Part shown: positions 25,560-32,951 of the stretch, in pieces
Layout: each line of letters begins with the position of its first letter
How positions within the stretch are numbered: position 1 is the stretch's first letter
Assembly (NCBI RefSeq): GCF_028622875.1
Contig: NZ_CP117709.1
Location: 7,877,001 to 7,941,000 of the forward strand
Direction of reading: 5' to 3'
Length of the DNA stretch: 64,000 nt
DNA from: Streptomyces sp. MMBL 11-1
Lineage (GTDB): Bacteria > Actinomycetota > Actinomycetes > Streptomycetales > Streptomycetaceae
The notes under the pieces: generated by a model
Told to the model about the DNA's origin: nothing
The model's input: only the letters and a program-made list of their open reading frames with translations
Databases searched by the model: none
Program-made: the position numbers and the translations under genes

Positions 25560-25730
25560 ATGAACCTGTACGACACCCCGGGGGAGCGAGCCCGCCGCAC
25601 CCGTGAACGCGCCGAGGAACTGGGCCGCGCCGCAGACCGGGCCACCGACCCCGAGCACCGGCAGCGGCTGCGGGAGAAGGCGCTGCGGTTGCTGCGCGAT
25701 GACCCGGCGGCCGATTCCCGTCCCTCCTGA
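25560..25730 (+). CDS. Small charged protein, 56 aa (DUF6381-like)
   Basis: A highly charged, helical small protein (GERARRTRERAEELGRAAD, then DPEHRQRLREKALRLLRD). The pattern of Arg-rich helix, ATDPEHRQRL turn and second helix resembles small streptomycete proteins of the DUF6381 type. That assignment is from memory and tentative. GGAGGAC precedes the ATG. The TGA stop is part of the left end of the second MITE-like copy, so its C-terminus may have been set by that insertion. Confidence 0.6.
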   Translation: MNLYDTPGERARRTRERAEELGRAADRATDPEHRQRLREKALRLLRDDPAADSRPS

Positions 25731-25893
25731 GAGCTGTCCCGCGCTTCCCGGCGGGCGCGCGACGACAGCTACGGCACCTCACCGCGTTGTCGGAACATCC
25801 CTGCACATGCCGTATGCGGGCGTCCCTCCGCCTTGCGACGCACCACGTCTGACGCCGCGCGCCGATCCACCAGAACCTGCGGAACAGCCCGTG
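25728..25893. mobile_element. MITE-like element, copy 2 (degenerate terminal repeats)
   Basis: 166 bp aligned without gaps to the element at 4016-4181, with about 24 mismatches. The ends have diverged (left GAGCTGTCCCGCGCTTCCCGG, right CTGCGGAACAGCCC), so this copy is older or inactive. The central 40 bp (GCGCGCGACGACAGCTACGG onward) is almost unchanged between copies. The left end again overlaps a gene stop codon (TGA, 25728-25730). Confidence 0.75.
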
Positions 25894-25963
25894 GCCGACG
25901 TCTCGCCGGTGTGCGGGGAATGTCGATTGCCGGGCTGGCCTCGCCCGGGTAGCGTCACGCGCC

Positions 25964-26464
25964 GTGACCCCGACCCTGCGCACCGAGCGACTCCTGCTGG
26001 AGCCGTACGTCCCCGAGGACGAAGAGGACTTCGTCGCCCTGTTCCAGGACACCGAGGTGTCCCGCTGGATGGGCGACGGCCCTTCCTCCGAAGCGGAGGA
26101 CCGAGCCCTGTTCGGGCGGGTCTTCACCAAGGTCTACGCCCAGGACCTGTTCGCGGTCTGGGCCGTCCGCCGCCACGGACTCCTCGTCGGGCACGCCGAG
26201 ATCAAGCGGACCGACGCCGTCGACGGCCACGAGATCATCTACGCCCTGGCACCCACGGTCTGGGGGGCCGGCCTCGGGACCGAACTGGCACAGGCCGTCG
26301 TCGCCCACGGCTTCGGCGCCCTCGGACTGACCGAGGTCCATGCCACGGTCGCCGCCGCGAACGAGGCCTCGCTGGCCCTGCTGCGCGGAATCGGCTTCGC
26401 GCACACGAGGGACATCGAGGAGGATGACGGCAGCATCACCCATGTGCTGACCCGCCGCCGCTGA
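25964..26464 (+). CDS. GNAT family N-acetyltransferase (RimJ/RimL-like)
   Basis: A 166-aa acetyltransferase. The start LRTERLLLEPYVPEDEEDFVALF is typical of the RimJ/RimL group. WGAGLGTELAQAVVAHGF is the acetyl-CoA pyrophosphate-binding motif A, and ANEASLALLRGIGFAHTRD forms motif B. It transfers acetyl from acetyl-CoA to an N-terminus or small amine, substrate unknown. The GTG at 25964 starts the conserved region. A single gene following the MITE-like element. Confidence 0.88.
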   Translation: MTPTLRTERLLLEPYVPEDEEDFVALFQDTEVSRWMGDGPSSEAEDRALFGRVFTKVYAQDLFAVWAVRRHGLLVGHAEIKRTDAVDGHEIIYALAPTVWGAGLGTELAQAVVAHGFGALGLTEVHATVAAANEASLALLRGIGFAHTRDIEEDDGSITHVLTRRR

Positions 26465-26583
26465 GGCGAAGCGCGCGCCCTTTCCCCCTGTCGGCCCGCT
26501 GATCCTCCTGATGCCCGTCCCCGACGAACCCGACGTCGGCTTCCCCGTCCCCATGCCCTCAACCGATGGTGTCCGCAGGGTGT

Positions 26584-27327
26584 TCAGCCCGCGGGCGCCA
26601 CGATCGCACCCTCGGCTCCATGACGCTTCAGGGCGTCGGCGACGAAACCGTCCGCCTTCATCTCCTCCACGAACGACGCCAGCAACTCCTGCGCCGCCGC
26701 CCCGCGCCCGGCCGGCACCCCCATGGCCTGCCGGATCACCATGAACCGCCCAGGCAGCACCCGTACGCCCTCGGCCCGGGCGGCCTCGGCCTCCAGCAAC
26801 TGCCGGATTCCGGCTGCCACCTCGACCTCCCCCGCCCGCAGGGCCGCGAGCGCACGAGGGGCGCCCTCCAGCCGCACGACCTCGGCCCGGCGGATCTCGC
26901 GGGTGAGGAAGAGGTCGTACGCGGAACCGGCCCCGACGGAGATCCGGGTGCCCTCGCGGTCCACCTGGCCGTTCTCGGAGATCGGGGACGCGTCCGGCAC
27001 CAGATACGCGCCCTCGATGAGGACGTACGGGGCGGTGAACCGCAGCCCTTCGCCCCGGGCGGGATCGACGGCGAAGAACCCGATGTCCGCCCGCCCGTCC
27101 CGCACCGCCTCGACCGACAGTGCGGCCCTCTCGAAGGACACCAGCTCGACGGGCACCCCGAGCCGCCGCCCGAACTCCCGCGCGAGGTCGACGGACACCC
27201 CGGCCGGCTCGCCGCTCGCCGGATCCCGGTGGGCCAGGATCGGATTGCCGAGGTTGATCGAGGCACGCAGGGTGCCGCCGGGCGCGAACGCGGGGGCGTG
27301 GGCGGAAAACGCCGGCTGCTGAGTCAT
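26584..27327 (-). CDS. Solute-binding protein-like (SBP family 3) without signal peptide
   Basis: A 247-aa protein with the fold pattern of amino-acid ABC transporter binding proteins. The segments GEPAGVSVDLAREFGRRLGVPVELV, DGRADIGFFAVDPARGEGLRFTAPYV and an ISVGAGSAYDLFLTREIRRAEVV-like second lobe are all present. There is no N-terminal hydrophobic signal or lipobox and no permease or ATPase gene beside it. It is therefore probably cytoplasmic, perhaps an enzyme such as a cyclohexadienyl-dehydratase-like member of the fold. Many actinobacterial homologues share this. The ATG at 27327 is the first in-frame start and adds no signal sequence. Confidence 0.78.
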   Translation of the reverse strand: MTQQPAFSAHAPAFAPGGTLRASINLGNPILAHRDPASGEPAGVSVDLAREFGRRLGVPVELVSFERAALSVEAVRDGRADIGFFAVDPARGEGLRFTAPYVLIEGAYLVPDASPISENGQVDREGTRISVGAGSAYDLFLTREIRRAEVVRLEGAPRALAALRAGEVEVAAGIRQLLEAEAARAEGVRVLPGRFMVIRQAMGVPAGRGAAAQELLASFVEEMKADGFVADALKRHGAEGAIVAPAG

Positions 27328-27420
27328 GGCGCCGAGTCTACGAGCGCGTCCGCCGCGGTCGAAGGGTGTACGGCACCAGCGGCGGACGCGGCGGTGCGGG
27401 TCCTACCGCCCTTCGCGGTC

Positions 27421-27933
27421 TCAGGCACCCACCGTGCCGTCCACCCCTTCCCGCAGCAGGTCCGCGTGGCCGTTGTGGCGGCCGTACTCCAACAGGACGT
27501 GCACCATGACCATCCGCAGGGAGACCTCCTTCTCCCAGCGCGGCTGACGACCCACCAGATCCAGCGACGGGGCCTCTCTCTCGATCCGGCGCGAAACCTC
27601 CACCTCCGCCTCCCAGGCGGCGAACACCTCGGCCCGGGTCGAGGTGCTCGCGTCGTACGCCGCCTGGAAGTCGAACGCCTTCTCCGACCACACCATCGGG
27701 GCCGCCTCGTCCTCGAACACCCGCCGGAACCACGCGCGTTCCACCTCGGCCAGATGCCGCACCAGAGCCAGCAGCGACAGAGTGGACGGTGGCATCGAGC
27801 GCTCGCGCAACTCCTCGTCGTCCAGCCCCGCGCACTTCATGGCGAGGGTCTTCCGCTGGTAGTCGAGAAAGGCCCGCAGCGTCTCGCGCTCGCTCCCCAG
27901 CAGGGGAGGGCCGACCCGGTCGTCGTTCGTCAT
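27421..27933 (-). CDS. DinB family protein (DUF664-type)
   Basis: A 170-aa four-helix protein. SERETLRAFLDYQRKTLAMKCAGLDDEELRE opens the chain, LLALVRHLAEVERAWFRRVF provides the first conserved histidine region, and MVMVHVLLEYGRHNGHADLLRE the second (HxxxH). This is the DUF664/DinB metal-dependent fold. It may act as a mycothiol-dependent transferase, which is inference. The ATG at 27933 has GAGGGG upstream. Lies upstream of the binding-protein-like gene and could be co-transcribed (93 bp gap). Confidence 0.82.
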   Translation of the reverse strand: MTNDDRVGPPLLGSERETLRAFLDYQRKTLAMKCAGLDDEELRERSMPPSTLSLLALVRHLAEVERAWFRRVFEDEAAPMVWSEKAFDFQAAYDASTSTRAEVFAAWEAEVEVSRRIEREAPSLDLVGRQPRWEKEVSLRMVMVHVLLEYGRHNGHADLLREGVDGTVGA

Positions 27934-28345
27934 GATGAGGCCCCTCAGTCCGTGTTCCGGCCGACAGTATGACCGGCCCGTGCCCCGCCGACGTGGCTCA
28001 GGACAGCCGCGCTCTGACCGTCTGCGTCGCCCCGCGCGTCCCCGGGAGGTCGCCGAAAGCGAGGCGCGGCGACGCACCCGTGGCCGCCGATGTCACCGTG
28101 GCCGGCTCGGACGCCGCGTACGCGTACGGCTCCTGCCCGGCGCGGCCGAGCAGCGCACGGGCAGAACCGCGCTGGGATCGTTTCGAGCGGATGTGATCGA
28201 TATGGTTGGTGCGTGCCGGACGGGTCCCGGGCGGCAGCCGTGCGAGCACAGGGACCCGAGCGGTTCCGTCGCCCGGGCGGCGGCCGGTCGGCCGCCGGAA
28301 CACCGTCAGGCCAGAGCCCAGCCGTCTCCGAGTCCAGGGGGATCC
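27934..28345. other. Intergenic region before the regulator, with a motif shared with the 29.6-kb promoter
   Basis: 412 bp without a convincing gene. At 28176-28188 it contains GATCGTTTCGAGC followed by GATGTGATCG. The related sequence GATCGCTTCGCGC is found at 29642-29654 in the promoter of the dehydrogenase gene. The shared core GATCG-Y-TTCG-M-GC is a candidate operator for the regulator at 28346. The rest is GC-rich with no clear promoter. Confidence 0.4.
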
Positions 28346-29494
28346 ATGCGACTGCACGTCGACCAGCGCCACGAGCGGGTGCTCCAGCTCGTCCGCGAGC
28401 GCGGCAGCCTCCGCGTCGCCGAACTCGCCGAGGAACTCGGCATGTCCGCCGTCACCTTGCGCCGGGACGTCGAGGCGCTGGCCGCCCAGGGCCGCGTGGA
28501 GCGGCTGCACGGCGCGGTGGTGTGGCCCACCGGGCAGTCCCGGCCCGCCACCGCCGCGGCGCTCCCCGCCGAAGGGCTGGTGGTGGGCATGGTGGTGCCG
28601 ACCACCGAGTACTACTACGCGGACGTCGTGCGCGGCGCCCGGCAGACCGTCGAGGCCGCGGGCGCCCGGCTGACGATCGGGCTCTCCCGCTACCTCCCCG
28701 ACGAGGACGCCGCCCAGGCCCGCCGACTGCTGTCCACCGGCGCCGACGGGCTCCTGCTGACGCCGACCTGGGAGCGCGGCTGCCCGGAGCTGGGTGAGGG
28801 GCTGTGGGCGGCGGAGCAGGAGACCCCGGTCGTCCTGGTGGAACGCTCGGCGCCCCTCGGCCATCCGGCGGCGGGCCTGGACCGGGTGCGCTCGGACCAC
28901 GCGCACGGCGCCGCCGAAGCGGTGGCGCACCTGGCCGGGCTGGGGCACCGGGCGATCGCGCTCGCCGTGCAGGACAGCCCGACCGCTCCCCGGCTCCGGG
29001 TCGGGTACCGGGCCGCCGTGGAGGCGCTGGGGCTGACCCCCGTGTCGGCCGCGCCGCTGGAGGACGCCCGGGCGGGGTCGGAGGCGAAGCGTTTCGAGCG
29101 GACGCTGGAGTACCTGTGCGAGGCAGTGGCGAGCGGCAACGTGACCGCCGCGATCGTGCACAGCGACGCGGACGCGATCGTCCTCATCCCGCGGCTCCAG
29201 GCCCGGGGCGTGCGGGTGCCCGAGGACCTCGCGGTGATCGCGTACGACGACGAGGTCGCCGGGCTCGCCGACTTGCCGCTCACCGCCGTGGCCCCGGACA
29301 AGCACGCCGTGGGGGCCGCCGCCGCCCGGCTCCTGCTGGACCGTCTGGGCGTGACGGAACCCGGCGCGACGGACACGAGGGCGGGGACCGGGGCGGGGGT
29401 GACGGGCCGGGGTTCCGCCGCCCGCAGGCACCTGGAGATCCTGCCCACCCTGCGGATCCGGGTCTCCTGCGGTGCGGTCGCCGCAGCCCCCTGA
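28346..29494 (+). CDS. Hybrid DeoR-HTH / LacI-type sugar-sensing transcriptional regulator
   Basis: A 382-aa regulator. The N-terminal 60 residues form a DeoR winged helix (LHVDQRHERVLQLVRERGSLRVAELAEELGMSAVTLRRDV). From about 75 to the end runs a periplasmic-binding-like sensor domain as in LacI/GalR proteins (VGMVVPTTEYYYADVVRGARQTVEAAGARL, DRVRSDHAHGAAEAVAHLAGLGHRAIAL, VPEDLAVIAYDDEVAGLADLPLTAVAPDK). The combination suggests a repressor responding to a free or phosphorylated sugar. It likely controls the neighbouring dehydrogenase, aldolase and isomerase genes. The ATG at 28346 has AGGGGGATCC upstream. Confidence 0.88.
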   Translation: MRLHVDQRHERVLQLVRERGSLRVAELAEELGMSAVTLRRDVEALAAQGRVERLHGAVVWPTGQSRPATAAALPAEGLVVGMVVPTTEYYYADVVRGARQTVEAAGARLTIGLSRYLPDEDAAQARRLLSTGADGLLLTPTWERGCPELGEGLWAAEQETPVVLVERSAPLGHPAAGLDRVRSDHAHGAAEAVAHLAGLGHRAIALAVQDSPTAPRLRVGYRAAVEALGLTPVSAAPLEDARAGSEAKRFERTLEYLCEAVASGNVTAAIVHSDADAIVLIPRLQARGVRVPEDLAVIAYDDEVAGLADLPLTAVAPDKHAVGAAAARLLLDRLGVTEPGATDTRAGTGAGVTGRGSAARRHLEILPTLRIRVSCGAVAAAP

Positions 29495-29508
29495 CGGAAG
29501 AGATGCCG

Positions 29509-29570
29509 CGCGAAGAGCCGTGCCCGGGCCTGCCGGCCCTGCGGGCACGGCTCTTCGCGTGCCCGCAGGG
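29509..29570 (+). terminator. Two overlapping, mutually exclusive hairpins
   Basis: Hairpin A has an 18-bp perfect stem (CGCGAAGAGCCGTGCCCG, 29509-29526, with 29542-29559). Hairpin B has a 13-bp perfect stem (CCCTGCGGGCACG, 29537-29549, with 29558-29570) and uses most of A's right arm. Located 15 bp after the regulator's stop, it most simply terminates that gene. The alternative pairing resembles an attenuator. Confidence 0.65.
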
Positions 29571-29617
29571 CCGTGGGCTCAAGGTCGAAACCGAGCTGAG
29601 GATGATTGATTTGATTG

Positions 29618-29662
29618 AAGTGGCCACTTGCTCTTGACTGTGATCGCTTCGCGCAAAATGAT
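29618..29662 (+). promoter_or_regulatory. Promoter and operator region of the dehydrogenase gene
   Basis: TTGACT (29634-29639) and AATGAT (29657-29662) are spaced by 17 bp. The spacer holds GATCGCTTCGCGC, similar to a site upstream of the regulator gene. A perfect 12-bp palindrome AAGTGGCCACTT (29618-29629) lies just upstream of the -35 box. The arrangement suits repression by the DeoR/LacI-type regulator. Confidence 0.5.
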
Positions 29663-29714
29663 GTGTGCCGATCACCTCGTCTTCCGCGGTTCGAGGTCCC
29701 GTAGGAGCCGGCCC

Positions 29715-29843
29715 ATGCCCTGCACCGCCCACACGTCCCGCCTCGCCCCCGCGGTGTCCGCCGCTCACCCGCCCCTGATCGTCGCCTTCCTCCGCCTCCA
29801 GCGCTTCCGGCGCTCGGGCCTCACCGCAGGAGCCGTCAAGTGA
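29715..29843 (+). CDS. 42-aa leader ORF, translationally coupled to the dehydrogenase
   Basis: An ORF starting MPCTAHTSRLAPAVSAAHPP with TAGGAG about 8 nt upstream. Its TGA (29841-29843) overlaps the GTG start of the dehydrogenase (GTGA, 29840-29843), and the dehydrogenase has no ribosome-binding site of its own at a good distance. It is therefore probably translated and couples translation of the enzyme. The peptide is Ala/Pro/Arg-rich without a known motif. Streptomycete operons do use short leader peptides, but I cannot assign this one to a class. Confidence 0.5.
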   Translation: MPCTAHTSRLAPAVSAAHPPLIVAFLRLQRFRRSGLTAGAVK

Positions 29844-30877
29844 GCCACTCCGCCGCCCCCCGGCCGACCCGCCCCCGCACTGTCCTGGCGATGAGCGGCG
29901 AGACCCGCGAGGCGATCCTGGCCCCGGAAACCCTGGACCGGCTCGCCCGCGTCGCCGACCTCGTCCCCGGCCTCCTCGTGACCGACTTCGGCGCCGACGA
30001 CCCCGCCCAGCGCACCGGACTCCACAGCGCCGAGGTCCTGTTCACCGGCTGGGGCTGCCCGCCCCTGGGGCCCGCGGCGCTGAGCGCCATGCCCCGGCTG
30101 CGCGCGGTGATCCACGCCGCCGGCTCCGTGAAGCACCACATCACCCAGGACGTCTGGGACCGGGGCATCGCCGTCAGCACCGCCGCGACGGCCAACGCAC
30201 TCCCGGTCGCCGAGTACACGGTCGCGGCGATCCTCTTCGCCAACAAGCGGATCCTGGCGAGCGCCCACGTCTACCGCGAGGCCCGCTCCCGGGTGAACCT
30301 CCTGAAGCGGTTCCCGGCCGTCGGCAACTACCGCCGCACCGTGGGCATCGTCGGAGCCTCACGCATCGGACGTCGCGTCGTCGAACTGCTGCGCCCCCAC
30401 GATCTGCGCGTCCTGGTCCACGACCCCTACCTGGACGAGGACGGAGCCCGGACCCTGGGCGTGGAACGCGCCGGCCTCGACGTCCTGGTGGCGCAGAGCG
30501 ACGTCGTCAGCATCCACGCCCCCGAACTCCCGGCGACCCGGCATCTGTTCGACGCCGGGCGTCTCGCCCTCATGCGGGACGGGGCCACCCTCGTCAACAC
30601 CGCGCGCGGCTCCCTGGTGGAGACCGAAGCCCTCGTGAGGGAAGTGGTGACCGGACGCCTCAACGCCGTGCTCGACCACACGGAACCGGAAGTCCTGCCC
30701 GCCGACTCACCCCTCTACGACCTGCCGAACGTCCTTCTCACCCCGCACATCGCCGGGTCGCAGGGCGGCGAACTCCAACGGCTCGCGGACGCCGCCGTCG
30801 ACGAGCTCGAACGCTACGCGCGCGGCCTTCCGTTCGCCCACGCGGTGGACCCCCGCACCCTGCACCAGCAGGCCTGA
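29840..30877 (+). CDS. D-2-hydroxyacid dehydrogenase (NAD-dependent)
   Basis: A 345-aa enzyme of the D-isomer-specific 2-hydroxyacid dehydrogenase family. Catalytic-domain sequence (LRAVIHAAGSVKHHITQDVW) precedes the NAD-binding domain (about 115-300: TVGIVGASRIGRRVVELLRP as the GxxGxxG loop, VHDPYLDE after it). NTARGSLVETEAL provides the catalytic Arg, DHTEPEVLP the Glu and LLTPHIAGSQGGE the His. It likely oxidises or reduces a sugar-acid or 2-keto acid. The neighbours suggest a role in sugar degradation. Phosphoglycerate dehydrogenase is another annotation often given but lacks support here (no ACT domain). Confidence 0.88.
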   Translation: MSHSAAPRPTRPRTVLAMSGETREAILAPETLDRLARVADLVPGLLVTDFGADDPAQRTGLHSAEVLFTGWGCPPLGPAALSAMPRLRAVIHAAGSVKHHITQDVWDRGIAVSTAATANALPVAEYTVAAILFANKRILASAHVYREARSRVNLLKRFPAVGNYRRTVGIVGASRIGRRVVELLRPHDLRVLVHDPYLDEDGARTLGVERAGLDVLVAQSDVVSIHAPELPATRHLFDAGRLALMRDGATLVNTARGSLVETEALVREVVTGRLNAVLDHTEPEVLPADSPLYDLPNVLLTPHIAGSQGGELQRLADAAVDELERYARGLPFAHAVDPRTLHQQA

Positions 30878-30895
30878 CCCGTACCCGTACCCGTA
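30878..30895 (+). repeat. Three tandem CCCGTA hexamers
   Basis: A short repeat directly after the dehydrogenase stop, in the 61-bp gap to the convergent aldolase gene. A GC-rich GCCGG/CCGGC stem follows at about 30901-30920 and may form part of a weak bidirectional terminator. Confidence 0.5.
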
Positions 30896-30938
30896 CCGCT
30901 GCCGGCCGGGGCGCCCGGCGGGACGACCCGGCGTGGCG

Positions 30939-31808
30939 TCACGCGGCGTGAGCCCGCCCCGGGGGCAGGACCGCGATCATCCGGGCCACCGTGTGGGCCA
31001 TCGCGTCCCGGCCGTCCGACAGATAGCGGCGCGGATCCACGCCCCTCTCGTCCCGGGCCAGCCGCTCCCGTATCGCGCCGGTCATCGCGATGTTGAGCGC
31101 GGTGCCGATGTTGACCTTGCGGATCCCGCCCGCCACGGCGCGGGCCAGCTCCTCGTCGGAGGCCCCGGACGAACCGTGCAGCACCAGCGGAACCGGCACG
31201 GCCGCCCGCAGCCTGCCCAGCAGGCCGTGGTCGATGGCCGCGTCCCGCGAGGTCATGGCGTGCGAGGTGCCGACCGCCACGGCCAGCGCGTCGACCCCGG
31301 TGGCCGCGACGAACGACCGTGCCTCGTCGGGATCCGTACGGGCCCCGGGCGCGTGGGCGTCGAGCGCCGCCTCCCCGTTCTTCCCGCCGACCTGCCCCAG
31401 CTCGGCCTCCAGCCACAGGCCCCGCTCGTGCGCCCATACGACGGCGGCGCGGGTGGCCGCCAGGTTCTCCGTGTACGGCAGCCGGGCGGCGTCGAACATC
31501 GCCGAACTGAAACCGCAGTCCGCCGCCCGGTGCAGCAGCTCGGTCGACTGCACATGGTCGAGGTGCAGGGAGACGGGGACGCCCGCCTGGTCGGCCACCT
31601 CCGCGGCGGCGCGCGCGAGCGGCCGCGGCCGGCCCCGGTGGTAGGCGACCGCGTTCTCGCTGATCTGCATAATCACCGGCGACCCCGCCGCCTCCGCGCC
31701 CTCGGCGATGGCTTCCGCGTGCTCCAGGGTGATGACGTTGAACGCGGCGACCGCACGGTGCTGTGCGGCGGCCTCGGCGATCAGATCGCCGGTGGCGGCG
31801 ATGGACAT
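30939..31808 (-). CDS. Class II fructose/tagatose-bisphosphate aldolase family protein
   Basis: A 289-aa TIM-barrel enzyme. AAFNVITLEHAEAIAEGAEAAGSPVIMQIS is the family's N-terminal signature. Zinc and catalytic residues are seen in SLHLDHVQS (Asp/His pair), AVGTSHAM (His) and LHGSSGASDEEL (His, phosphate-binding Ser). GIRKVNIGTALNIA is the phosphate loop. The size and the AgaS-like neighbour make tagatose-1,6-bisphosphate-type (GatY/KbaY-like) cleavage plausible, although fructose-bisphosphate-like or sulfo-sugar substrates cannot be excluded. It starts with ATG at 31808 and lies 49 bp after the SIS gene in the same transcript. Confidence 0.87.
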   Translation of the reverse strand: MSIAATGDLIAEAAAQHRAVAAFNVITLEHAEAIAEGAEAAGSPVIMQISENAVAYHRGRPRPLARAAAEVADQAGVPVSLHLDHVQSTELLHRAADCGFSSAMFDAARLPYTENLAATRAAVVWAHERGLWLEAELGQVGGKNGEAALDAHAPGARTDPDEARSFVAATGVDALAVAVGTSHAMTSRDAAIDHGLLGRLRAAVPVPLVLHGSSGASDEELARAVAGGIRKVNIGTALNIAMTGAIRERLARDERGVDPRRYLSDGRDAMAHTVARMIAVLPPGRAHAA

Positions 31809-31857
31809 GGCGACTCCGGGGTGAGGGACCGTCGGGCGGGAGGGGCGGCCGGGGCGG

Positions 31858-32745
31858 TCAGGCCGTGCTGCTGAGGATGACCGAGCGGGTGAGGTGGCGC
31901 GGCCGGTCCGGATCGAGCCCGCGGGCCTTCGCGATGGCCAGCGCCAGACGCTGCACCCGGACCAGCTCCGCCAGCGGGTCCAGACCGCCGGCCACCCATC
32001 GGGCGCCGGTCGCGTGCACCTCGTCCATCAGCCCGGACGGGGCTTCGCCGAGCATCCATGTCGCGGTGGAGGGGCTGGAGATGCTGATCGGGCCGTGTCG
32101 GTACTCCATCGCCGGGTACGCCTCGGTCCAGGCGAGCGCGGCCTCGCGCATCTTCAGCGCGGCCTCGTTGGCGAGCCCTACGCTCCACCCCTGTCCGAGG
32201 AAGGTGAACTGGCCGCACTCCACCAGTCCGGTGGGCAGCGGCTCGGCGAGCGCGACCAGGGCGTCCTCGATGACCGCGTCGCTGTGCAGGCCCAGATGGG
32301 CGCGGAGCAGGGTCAGCGCCGAGGTGGCGAAGCGGGTCTGCACGACGGACTTCTCGTCGGCGAACTCCAGCACGATCGTGTCGTCGGCCATTGCCGCCAT
32401 CGGGGTGTCGGGGTCGCCGATGACCACCGTGCGGCGAGTCGTGTGCCCGATCTTCCCGAGGAGTCCGAGCACCTCCGTAGTGGTGCCGGAGCGGCTCAGT
32501 GCCACGACCCGGTCGTAGTGGCGGCCCGCCGGGAACTCCGAAGCGGCGAAGGCGTCGGTCTCGCCCTGGCCGCTGCCCTCCCGAAGCGCCGCGTAGGCCT
32601 GGGCCATGAAGTACGAGGTACCGCAGCCGACCACGGCGATGCGCTCGCCGGCCGCCGGAAGCCGGTGGGCGAGCCCGTCCGCCATGCCGGCGGCGACCCG
32701 CCAGCAGTCGGGCTGACTGGCCAGCTCCTGAGCCACGTGCGTCAT
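31858..32745 (-). CDS. SIS-domain sugar isomerase/deaminase (AgaS-like)
   Basis: A 295-aa protein with two sugar isomerase (SIS) modules. Module one has ERIAVVGCGTSYFMAQAYAALRE and VVALSRSGTTTEVLGLL, and module two has FTFLGQGWSVGLANEAALKMREAALAWTEAYPAMEYRHGP. The last is the glutamine-fructose-6-phosphate transaminase-like motif without an amidotransferase domain. It is predicted to isomerise or deaminate an amino-sugar phosphate such as galactosamine-6-phosphate. First gene of the operon with the aldolase; CAGGGAGCACAG is a good ribosome-binding site. Confidence 0.85.
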   Translation of the reverse strand: MTHVAQELASQPDCWRVAAGMADGLAHRLPAAGERIAVVGCGTSYFMAQAYAALREGSGQGETDAFAASEFPAGRHYDRVVALSRSGTTTEVLGLLGKIGHTTRRTVVIGDPDTPMAAMADDTIVLEFADEKSVVQTRFATSALTLLRAHLGLHSDAVIEDALVALAEPLPTGLVECGQFTFLGQGWSVGLANEAALKMREAALAWTEAYPAMEYRHGPISISSPSTATWMLGEAPSGLMDEVHATGARWVAGGLDPLAELVRVQRLALAIAKARGLDPDRPRHLTRSVILSSTA

Positions 32746-32784
32746 CTGTGCTCCCTGTTCCCGACCGTAGATGCTCGAAGCTGC

Positions 32785-32817
32785 ATATTAGGCAAGCATT
32801 TCAAGCAATATCAAGCA
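32785..32817 (-). promoter_or_regulatory. Strong consensus-like promoter with triple CAAGCA repeats
   Basis: On the minus strand TTGATA (32809-32814) and TAATAT (32785-32790) are 18 bp apart, unusually close to the sigma-70 consensus for this genome. The plus-strand hexamer CAAGCA occurs at 32793, 32802 and 32812, a 9-10 bp (one helical turn) spacing. The repeats fill the spacer and overlap the -35 box. DeoR-family repressors are known to bind direct repeats. It should drive the SIS/aldolase operon. Confidence 0.6.
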
Positions 32818-32951
32818 GACGGGTGGGGGTCTGTGAGCCGCGGGCGGTCCAGGACCCGATCTCGCGGCCGCCGGGCAACACCCGGCCGAGGGCGTGGTCG
32901 CTGTGAGAGCTCCGGCCGATGCCGGGGAAGGGGCTGCCGGGAGATCGAAGG

